Source of the DNA: Agrobacterium fabrum str. C58
Lineage (GTDB): Bacteria; Pseudomonadota; Alphaproteobacteria; Rhizobiales; Rhizobiaceae
Direction: 5' to 3'
Length of the DNA: 64,000 bases
NCBI RefSeq assembly: GCF_000092025.1
Contig: NC_003063.2
Coordinates: 310,001-374,000 of the forward strand
Under the pieces are notes generated by a model. The model searched no databases, had not been told where the DNA came from, and saw nothing but the letters and a program-made list of their open reading frames with translations. Position 1 is the stretch's first letter. Every line of letters starts with the position of its first letter. Positions 37,518-44,220 of this stretch are shown piece by piece. Position numbers and translations under genes: made by a program.

Positions 37518-38540
37518 TCATACGGCCTCCGCCACTTTCCTGCCGGCGAGCAGTGCATCGAAATAGACGATGGTTTTTTCCAGGCCAATTTCGAGCGGTA
37601 CACGCGGCTGCCATCTCAGCAGCTCGTTTGCCCGCGAAATATCGGGGCGACGCTGCTGCGGATCGTCGATCGCAGCGGGCAGATGGATGATACGCGAACG
37701 CGAACCCGTCATGCGAATGACGATATCGGCCAGCTGCCGCACCGGAATTTCTGCGGGATTGCCGAGATTGATCGGTCCGGTGCAATCCTTCGGTTTGGCC
37801 GAGAAGCGCAGGAAACCATCGATCAGATCATCGACATAACAGAAGGAACGGGTCTGGCTGCCATCGCCATAAATGGTGATGTCGTCGCCCTTCAGCGCCT
37901 GGACGATGAAGTTCGAAACCACGCGTCCGTCATCGGGACGCATGCGCGGCCCATAGGTGTTGAAGATACGCCCCACCTTGATATCGACGTCGTAGCAACG
38001 GTGATAATCAAAAAATAGCGTTTCGGCGCTGCGTTTGCCCTCATCGTAACAAGCTCGCGGCCCGATTGTATTTACATTGCCGAAATAGCTTTCCGGCTGC
38101 GGATTGACATGGGGATCGCCGTAAACTTCCGATGTCGAAGACTGCACTACGGTTGCACCGCATCTGCGCGCCACCTCCAGCACGTTGACCGCGCCGAGCA
38201 CATTGGTGAGAAGCGTGCCGACGGGATCGCGCTGATAGTCTGGCGGCGACGCCGGCGAGGCAAAGTTGAAGATCAACGAGACATCGATGTCATAGGGCTT
38301 GCGCACATCGTGCTCGACCAGCAGAAACCGCTTGTTATCCCGTAAATGCTCCACATTCGCGGTGCGACCGGTCGACAGATTGTCGAGACAGATCACCTCG
38401 TGACCGCAACTCAGCAGGCGCTCACAGAGATGGGAACCGAGGAAACCGGCGCCACCATTCACGAGAACCCGTTGCCCGGGCCTCCATTCAGAGTAGATGG
38501 TGGCACCGTTGTCTTGATCGTTGGGAACGAAATTACGCAT
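37518..38540 (-). CDS. uxs1: UDP-glucuronate decarboxylase (UDP-xylose synthase)
   Basis: A 340-residue extended [20 protein letters not shown] is the NAD-binding motif. [10 protein letters not shown] and the [15 protein letters not shown] segment (Tyr-x3-Lys within the UXS-type sequence) are the marks of UDP-xylose synthases rather than of dTDP-glucose 4,6-dehydratases. It converts UDP-glucuronate to UDP-xylose. It is the first gene of the minus-strand cluster and has a long AT-rich upstream region. The next gene, uxe, starts within two bases of its stop. Confidence 0.85.
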   Translation of the reverse strand: MRNFVPNDQDNGATIYSEWRPGQRVLVNGGAGFLGSHLCERLLSCGHEVICLDNLSTGRTANVEHLRDNKRFLLVEHDVRKPYDIDVSLIFNFASPASPPDYQRDPVGTLLTNVLGAVNVLEVARRCGATVVQSSTSEVYGDPHVNPQPESYFGNVNTIGPRACYDEGKRSAETLFFDYHRCYDVDIKVGRIFNTYGPRMRPDDGRVVSNFIVQALKGDDITIYGDGSQTRSFCYVDDLIDGFLRFSAKPKDCTGPINLGNPAEIPVRQLADIVIRMTGSRSRIIHLPAAIDDPQQRRPDISRANELLRWQPRVPLEIGLEKTIVYFDALLAGRKVAEAV

Positions 38541-38934
38541 TACACAAACCTCCCCATGAGGAATCAGCGCGGCTGATTCAACTAAACTGGATCAAACTCC
38601 CGATTGCGCGGTATCTTGAATATCATCCTCCGGTTTTTACTTCTTCTGGAGGTTTTAATATTTCGATTCGATAAACTTCAACTTTCATGATAAGCGCGAC
38701 AAAAAACAGGTCAACTTCATTTTGTCGAAATATTACAATTGATTACCCAAAATTACTCAAAATAACCCCCGTATTTAATACTTTTTAACTACGCCTCCAT
38801 TATGCCTTTCTTATTGAGCATTAGCGCAAGCTTCGCTCAACCAGTCGGGCTTATCCTGGTTTTGTAAGGCTCGGTCCACCGGGTACAAAACCGCCCGGCG
38901 AGATGCGACAGACAGTCGATTTCAGGGGACACAC
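38541..38934. promoter_or_regulatory. AT-rich divergent control region
   Basis: A 394-base region with no gene lies between uxs1 and the small lipoprotein. It is markedly more AT-rich than its surroundings (38630-38830). A perfect 7-base inverted repeat (38561-38567 with 38573-38579) lies in the probable uxs1 5'-UTR, and CCTCC/GGAGG arms sit around 38627-38655. In Sinorhizobium the corresponding promoter is activated by the c-di-GMP-binding AraC-type CuxR; no such regulator gene is adjacent here. Confidence 0.45.
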
Positions 38935-39285
38935 ATGACGAATGAAATGCCTTATTCCCATAGCGGCAAAGCGGCCCGCCATTGTCGCTTCGCGCTTGTT
39001 GCCGCAGCACTTGTAACTTTCACCTTCGCGACGGCTTCATGCTCCGTTGTCGAAGACGCCGTTCTCATCAAGACCGCGTCTTCCGATGCCACCACGATCA
39101 AGAGCCGGGTCGCTCCGGCGAAGGCGTCCTACGGTTATCAAAAAACGGGCAATGCCGCCGTTACGCTTGTTGCCGATGATTCGGATACGCCCGCCGTGTC
39201 ACGGCACGCCTATTCCGGTTCTTCTCCCTATATCTGCTCACCGAGCGGATTCGGGCAGAAATCCCGCTGCTTCCTGAGGCCCTGA
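38935..39285 (+). CDS. Small putative lipoprotein
   Basis: A 116-residue protein whose N-terminal hydrophobic segment ends in a lipobox-like TASC (Cys36). The mature part is Ser/Ala/Thr-rich with a C-terminal Cys pair (YICSPSGFGQKSRCFLRP). The family is not recognised. AGGGGACACAC precedes the ATG. The stop codon lies in the loop of a perfect hairpin. It stands alone between divergent uxs1 and the convergent LuxR-type gene. Confidence 0.6.
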   Translation: MTNEMPYSHSGKAARHCRFALVAAALVTFTFATASCSVVEDAVLIKTASSDATTIKSRVAPAKASYGYQKTGNAAVTLVADDSDTPAVSRHAYSGSSPYICSPSGFGQKSRCFLRP

Positions 39286-39290
39286 GCCTC
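39271..39290 (+). terminator. Hairpin enclosing a stop codon
   Basis: Ten-base perfect arms TTCCTGAGGC and GCCTCAGGAA flank a 5-base loop that contains the TGA of the small lipoprotein gene. No U-tract follows; AGAAATCTTGG does. Confidence 0.5.
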
Positions 39291-39314
39291 AGGAAGAAAT
39301 CTTGGAACCAACTG

Positions 39315-39344
39315 GCGTCAGGTCGGCCAAGGCCGACCTGACGC
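39315..39344. terminator. Perfect 14-bp palindrome, bidirectional terminator candidate
   Basis: Arms of 14 bases separated by AA lie immediately next to the stop codon of the minus-strand LuxR-type gene. It is the second hairpin in a 75-base space between convergent genes. Confidence 0.55.
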
Positions 39345-40115
39345 TCAGTTCGTCCAGCCGGAGAAGGTCGCGTCTTCATCCTTGTGGAAGAAACGCGATG
39401 CCGCCTCCGTGCGGTTGCGCACGTTCATTTTTTTATAGATGTTGCGAACGTGAACCTTGACCGTGTTCTCGGACAGATGCAGCCGATCAGCGATGATCTT
39501 GTTCTGCGTGCCCTTGCACAAAAGGTCGAGGATCTGCACTTCGCGTGTCGTCAGCGCCGCCACCTCGCTCCTGCTTGCAGCAAGGGCATCGGCACGGTTG
39601 GCGATCACGGCGTTGTTTTGAACGCTTTTGCCGCTGACGGACGGCGAATAAGGCGTGAGTTTGCCGAGAAGAGCTGCGGGAAAATGCTCTCCCCCCTTCA
39701 TAAGCAGATCAACGGCGGCCATAAAGACATCGAGCCGCAGATTGAGTGGCAGCACGCCATCGATGATACGCATTCCCACCAGGCGCTTCAGCGGTTCTTC
39801 GAATTTATCGATGGTTTCGACGACAAGTGCGATCGGCGCATCGGGATGCTTTTCCCGAACTTCCGAGAGAACGGTGTGAAGCCGCTCACCCGACATCCGG
39901 TAAGGCAAGACCAGACGGACACTGTTACCGTAATCATCGTCGATCTCCGCAGATGACTTTATGCTGACCACCGCAAACGTGGGGAACTTTTTGCCCAGCG
40001 CCTCCATGAGGCACTCGGAAAACAGATCCGGATCCGCTATAATCAATAAAGTTCCATTTATAGGAGCAACGGCATTTTTTTGTTTTGCTGCATAATCTGA
40101 CGTTCCCATGAACAT
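39345..40115 (-). CDS. LuxR/NarL-type regulator with degenerate receiver domain
   Basis: A 256-residue protein. Residues around 20-140 follow a receiver-like fold (LLIIADPDLFSECLMEAL) but lack the phospho-acceptor: the expected LLDLRMP strand reads LVLPYRMS. The C-terminal LuxR HTH (around 188-245: LTTREVQILDLLCKGTQNKI, then IADRLHLSENTVKVHV) is intact. It is therefore probably phosphorylation-independent, answering to a ligand, a partner or its own level. The ATG at 40115 follows GGGAGG. Candidate targets are the flanking matrix operons. Confidence 0.82.
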   Translation of the reverse strand: MFMGTSDYAAKQKNAVAPINGTLLIIADPDLFSECLMEALGKKFPTFAVVSIKSSAEIDDDYGNSVRLVLPYRMSGERLHTVLSEVREKHPDAPIALVVETIDKFEEPLKRLVGMRIIDGVLPLNLRLDVFMAAVDLLMKGGEHFPAALLGKLTPYSPSVSGKSVQNNAVIANRADALAASRSEVAALTTREVQILDLLCKGTQNKIIADRLHLSENTVKVHVRNIYKKMNVRNRTEAASRFFHKDEDATFSGWTN

Positions 40116-41016
40116 TGACGCCTCCCTAAAGCGCTTACGCATTACATTCTTTTGGCTAAGCAGTTCATCGGGAGTTCCCCCGGATACTTAGGGGCGCTTC
40201 CCGCTTCAGGCCATGTCAACTATCATTAATCACCCGTTAATTAACGTAAGCTAATACGAAAAGCTGTGTAAATAAATGGCCCAAACGGGTTATTTTTTAC
40301 AATTGACATACAAAATAGGTTACGGCCGGACAGAATCATTCAGTCTGGAGCCGCTGCAAAAACAAGCCCGTCGGAAAAGCTTTCGCTGCGGTTTTGCAAT
40401 CCGGCAAAATATAACTTCTGGTTGTTTTCCCTTTGCATAGCTCATCGACGAGCAACGTCGAAGCTGTTTCTTTTCGGGATAAGGGCGCTTTCGGGGCGGA
40501 ATAAACCATCTTTTGAAAAACAGCCGTCCTGCCCAGCAGAAGCGGGCTTTTTTTTGCGTTCTACCAGGGTGAACAGCCCCCGTCGCCGCCCAAGCGACAT
40601 ATATATTTGGCGTAAGCGCCGATGTGTTTAGCCCGAATTGATATCTAGGAAGCGTAATTTTTCTGCGGCACAGTCTGACCGTCGCTCAACGGCGACCGAT
40701 GAAAAGACATTGCCGGCTTTGACGTGTGTTTAAAAACGCCGGTCCCTTTTCAAGAAACATGCAAGCAAAAAAAGACGAAGCCACCGCGCTCCCCGTTGGA
40801 GCGAGGAACGGATTTGTGCGCCTGTTTACCGAGTGGTGCACAAGGGCTGAACAACGAGAGCCCGGTCACGGGCCGATACCGAGCCGCAGATGATGCGTAC
40901 CGAGTGCATCTGCAAAACATCAATCCATGTGCAACCCGGGGCAAGCGCGATAAAAATCCCGTTTTAGATGAGAGGGATTTCGAAAGCTGCTCCGAGCTTT
41001 TTCGGAGGAAATCGAA
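40116..41016. promoter_or_regulatory. 900-base gene-poor control region
   Basis: No convincing protein gene lies between the LuxR-type gene and the acidic secreted protein. The left third is AT-rich (40200-40330) with a TTGACA at 40303-40308. A GC hairpin followed by eight T sits at 40531-40555. The right part probably holds the promoter and a long 5'-UTR of the secreted-protein operon. The open frames here overlap real genes out of frame or lack ribosome sites. Confidence 0.5.
40531..40555 (+). terminator. Terminator-like element without an upstream gene
   Basis: GCCC and GGGC arms around a 9-base loop are followed directly by eight T. No plus-strand gene lies upstream, so it could end a small RNA or a premature transcript. 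The stem is short, so support is modest. Confidence 0.4.
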
Positions 41017-41982
41017 ATGGGTTACAATCCACAGCCTGCTGGCGACGACATCACCAAGATCGGCGCGCTTTCCGAGGGTTTTGCCAACACCTCGACCAAT
41101 GACGCCAAGGTTGAAGACAGTAATGTCGGCACCGCAAACGGCGAAAACCGCAACAACGACAACAGCGACAACAGCACCAACACGGATGTCGATATCGACG
41201 CCAAGGTGGACGTTGCGGTTGGCAATGGTGACAATCGCGACAACGATTATGACTGGAGCTATGACAGCAAGTCGTACAGCGACAACGACACCACGACCAA
41301 GACGAGCACCGAAACCAATACGGACATCAAGACCGACTACGACTGGAGCTACGAAAGCAAGTCGTATAGCGACAATGATACCAATGTGAAGACTGTTTCG
41401 GATTCGGACAACAAGACCTTCACCTATTCCGACAATGACACCTCCACCAAAGTATCAACGACCACCGACAGCTTTAATTCCGCCGACAGTTTTTACAAGT
41501 CGGATGACGACTTCGGCAACATCGCAGGCGTCAAGGATGTCGGCAACCTCGGCATCGCCGGCGGGGATCTCACCTTCAACCTGGGTGACGACTTCTCCTT
41601 CACCCTCGACGTTGACAACATCCTCAACTCCTCGCTCAACGGCGATGGCAACGACACGGGCTTCAGCCTCGTGCAGGCCAATCACCTGGCGGACCAGGAT
41701 TCAGCCTATGACGTCCAGATGCAGAACGGTGGCGCTGAAAACCACCTGAGCGCCAATGCAGGCGACGCCTTTGGTGCCGAAGGCATGGACGGCAAGGGAT
41801 GGGACCTCAAGGCCGGCGACGACGCAGCAGGTACCAGCACTGCGGATGCATCGGCAATCCTTGCAAATTCCGGCTTCCATCTGGAACTGGTGCAGGGCGC
41901 CAACATGCTCTCCAATGCCGTTGACGTCACGATCACAGGCGGTAACTCGCATGTGTCGGATGTCGGTGAAGATCACTCCTGA
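41017..41982 (+). CDS. Acidic Asp/Asn/Ser/Thr-rich repeat protein, putative type I secretion substrate
   Basis: A 321-residue protein with no signal peptide. The first half is very rich in Asp, Asn, Ser and Thr. It carries two copies of YDWSY(D/E)SKSYSDNDT (around residues 78-92 and 109-123) and a third YSDNDTSTK. The C-terminal third is more hydrophobic and ends with GANMLSNAVDVTITGGNSHV, resembling the repeats of the next gene. RTX nonapeptides are absent. GGAGGAAATCGAA gives a strong ribosome site. Placement ahead of an ABC exporter and adaptor suggests secretion by a type I system and a role in the extracellular matrix. The family is not recognised. Confidence 0.8.
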   Translation: MGYNPQPAGDDITKIGALSEGFANTSTNDAKVEDSNVGTANGENRNNDNSDNSTNTDVDIDAKVDVAVGNGDNRDNDYDWSYDSKSYSDNDTTTKTSTETNTDIKTDYDWSYESKSYSDNDTNVKTVSDSDNKTFTYSDNDTSTKVSTTTDSFNSADSFYKSDDDFGNIAGVKDVGNLGIAGGDLTFNLGDDFSFTLDVDNILNSSLNGDGNDTGFSLVQANHLADQDSAYDVQMQNGGAENHLSANAGDAFGAEGMDGKGWDLKAGDDAAGTSTADASAILANSGFHLELVQGANMLSNAVDVTITGGNSHVSDVGEDHS

Positions 41983-42005
41983 TAATCACCTCTCTACGAA
42001 AAGAG

Positions 42006-42029
42006 CTGCACCGGCACCCGCCGGTGCAG
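42006..42029 (+). terminator. Intercistronic hairpin, probable attenuator
   Basis: Ten-base perfect arms with an ACCC loop lie 23 bases after the acidic-protein stop and 100 bases before the next gene. TTCGCGGTTAAAAG follows, not a full U-tract. It fits partial termination or 3'-end protection that would keep the first gene more highly expressed. Confidence 0.5.
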
Positions 42030-42130
42030 TTCGCGGTTAAAAGACCGGGCTTGGCGAAATGAAGCACCGCCTCTGAGATGCGTGCCCGCCACTCCAAGGT
42101 CCTGCCGCGATGTTCAGGGAGGGACCTCAA

Positions 42131-44152
42131 ATGCCTATCGACAGAATTTCTGACATGATCGCGCATTTCATCGGCCTGTTCGACACGGTGATCGAGGAAG
42201 CGCGCCTGAGAACAAACTATAGCGAAGGCCCGGCGCATTCCAATCCGGACCGTCTGCCGGACGATGAAGCGGCAAAGCTTCTCGACAAGAACTACGACGT
42301 TCCGCTCGAGGATTACGATCCCGGCGTCAAATACCGCGCCGGCTATTATGATTTTGACTATGTCCGGCCGAATTTTGTGCGCCCTGTCGAATACGACATG
42401 CAGCAGTTTGCAAATGCCATACCTGTCGATATTTCCGCCGCTAATTTCCGCTTTCCAGGTCGTCTTTCCTTCGAGAACGAGCGTGAGCTGGTAGTCCACA
42501 CCGGCCCCGGTTCGGTTATTGCCCATGTCTCACAGGTCAACATACTCCAGGATGACGATTATCTGAACATGACGGATGGCCCCAATGTGGCCCGCGACAC
42601 GAGTTTCGTGACCCAACGCACCGTCGAGTTCTACAATGAGGCGTCCGTCTTTACCCCTTTTTCCGGTTTCCAGCGCACCGACAGTTACGACGCCCTGCAG
42701 GCGCTCGCCAAATCCGCCCATGATTACATCGAGCACGCCCGTGAAAACGACGTCACCTCGCTTGGCACCGATGCCGACCAGGATTTCGTTCTGGCCAGTC
42801 ACGATATCAACGGCCTTTACATCAATGGCGTGGCAGCCAGCGAAAAGCCTGTTCTTGACGACTACATGCCCGATCGCGGTATCGCCAAGCCACAGGAAGA
42901 GCCGGAAAAAAGCGATGTGCCGCTGCATGAGGACAGCCCCGCCGGCAACAGCCTTGATGTGGCCGCAGGCGCCAATGTCGTCGCCAACATCGCCACGCTG
43001 GTCAACACCGGCGTCATGACCTCTGTGACCGCGGTCATGGGTGACTACCACCAGATCGACGCCATCACCCAATCCTATATCTACAGCGACCGGGACGAGA
43101 TTTCGTCCGTCTTTACACGCTCCGACAATCAGGCCGAGACAGCCGCCTACAACATCGCCAGCTTCCAGCGAAGCGTCTTTCCGGGTGCGGAAAATACCGT
43201 AGCGGACAGCCATGAGACGGGTGAACCGCCGGTATTCCCGACAGCCTGGCGTGTCAGCGTATTGGAAGGCGATGTCTCCTTCGTCCACTGGATCGAGCAG
43301 TATCAGTTCGTCAGCGACAACGACACGATGACGATCACCACGTCGGGCGCGAGCGTCAGCCTGTTGACGGGGGGGAATGCCGCCCTCAACATCGCCAACT
43401 TCCTCGGCATCGGCATGCAATACGATCTTGTCATCGTCGGCGGCAATGTGCTGGACATGAACGTCATCACCCAGATCGCCGTGCTTTACGACAATGACTG
43501 GGCACGCGCCAATTCCGGTGCGCCTGATGGCGCTACCATTCAATCCGGCAACAATCTGCTCTGGAACGACGCCACCATCCACAATGTCGGCGGCAACGAC
43601 CGTTTCGAGACCATGCCGGACTATATGCATCAGACGGTGAACGCGATCAACGAGCGTGACCCGAACATGCCGGACGCGCTGGCCCATGATGTCAACTTTG
43701 CCGGCTATCAGGGATTGAACGTCCTTTTCATCACCGGCAATCTTTATGACGTCAGCATCATCAAACAGGTGAGCGTGCTTGGCGATTCCGATGACGTGAC
43801 GCAGGCCGCGTCCAAGGTTCTGGAAAACAACGATAACGCCACCGTTCATATCGATACCGGCAGCAATGCGGTGATCAATCTGGCGCAGATCATCGATTAC
43901 GACAATTTTGGCCCTACCACCTATGTCGCCGGCGGCGTTTATTCCGATGCCATCCTGATACAGGGCGGCATCATCGAAAACGATATGTCGCAGCCCGCCC
44001 ATCCAAGCCAGCTCGCCAATGAGGTCATCGCCTTTCTGCACGACGACCCCGCAACCATCGAAAACGAATCCGACAGCGTCATCAATGCAGGCCACGACAT
44101 GTCGTGGTCGAACGCCCATTCATCCGACGTCATGCAAGCGGTCACTGCATAG
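42131..44152 (+). CDS. Large repetitive protein linked to the type I exporter
   Basis: A 673-residue protein without a signal peptide. After an N-terminal region (1 to about 270) there are at least three or four imperfect repeats built as G-x-N-x3-N-[IL]-A...VxGG/GN...I-x-Q-x2-VL-x-D. Examples are GANVVANIATLV, GGNAALNIANFLGIG with NVLDMNVITQIAVLYDND, LYDVSIIKQVSVLGDSDD, and GSNAVINLAQII. Spacing is about 90-110 residues. This suggests a beta-rich elongated surface or matrix protein. GGAGGG precedes the ATG at 42131. It may be a second substrate or a cell-surface anchor for the first. The family is not recognised by name. Confidence 0.8.
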   Translation: MPIDRISDMIAHFIGLFDTVIEEARLRTNYSEGPAHSNPDRLPDDEAAKLLDKNYDVPLEDYDPGVKYRAGYYDFDYVRPNFVRPVEYDMQQFANAIPVDISAANFRFPGRLSFENERELVVHTGPGSVIAHVSQVNILQDDDYLNMTDGPNVARDTSFVTQRTVEFYNEASVFTPFSGFQRTDSYDALQALAKSAHDYIEHARENDVTSLGTDADQDFVLASHDINGLYINGVAASEKPVLDDYMPDRGIAKPQEEPEKSDVPLHEDSPAGNSLDVAAGANVVANIATLVNTGVMTSVTAVMGDYHQIDAITQSYIYSDRDEISSVFTRSDNQAETAAYNIASFQRSVFPGAENTVADSHETGEPPVFPTAWRVSVLEGDVSFVHWIEQYQFVSDNDTMTITTSGASVSLLTGGNAALNIANFLGIGMQYDLVIVGGNVLDMNVITQIAVLYDNDWARANSGAPDGATIQSGNNLLWNDATIHNVGGNDRFETMPDYMHQTVNAINERDPNMPDALAHDVNFAGYQGLNVLFITGNLYDVSIIKQVSVLGDSDDVTQAASKVLENNDNATVHIDTGSNAVINLAQIIDYDNFGPTTYVAGGVYSDAILIQGGIIENDMSQPAHPSQLANEVIAFLHDDPATIENESDSVINAGHDMSWSNAHSSDVMQAVTA

Positions 44153-44220
44153 GTCTTGCCGGCGGCAAGGCCTTCAGGTGAACCGCAGATACCGCAAGAT
44201 CATCGAGGGGACCGATATAA

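Noticed and set aside
40422..40631. A 69-codon plus-strand frame in the large intergenic region.
   Set aside because: No ribosome site, unusual composition, and it runs straight through the hairpin and T-run at 40531-40555.
40724..41389. A long plus-strand frame covering the region before and inside the acidic protein gene.
   Set aside because: It overlaps the better-supported gene at 41017 in another frame, has no ribosome site, and its Thr/Arg-rich product is what the repeats yield when read out of frame.
42530..44119. A 529-codon minus-strand frame opposite the 673-residue repeat protein.
   Set aside because: Its length follows from the biased Asp/Asn-rich codons on the other strand. The plus-strand gene has a strong ribosome site and operon context.
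41017..44152. RTX calcium-binding repeats searched for in the putative secreted proteins.
   Set aside because: No GGxGxDxUx nonapeptide series was found; the Asp/Asn/Gly content is arranged differently.
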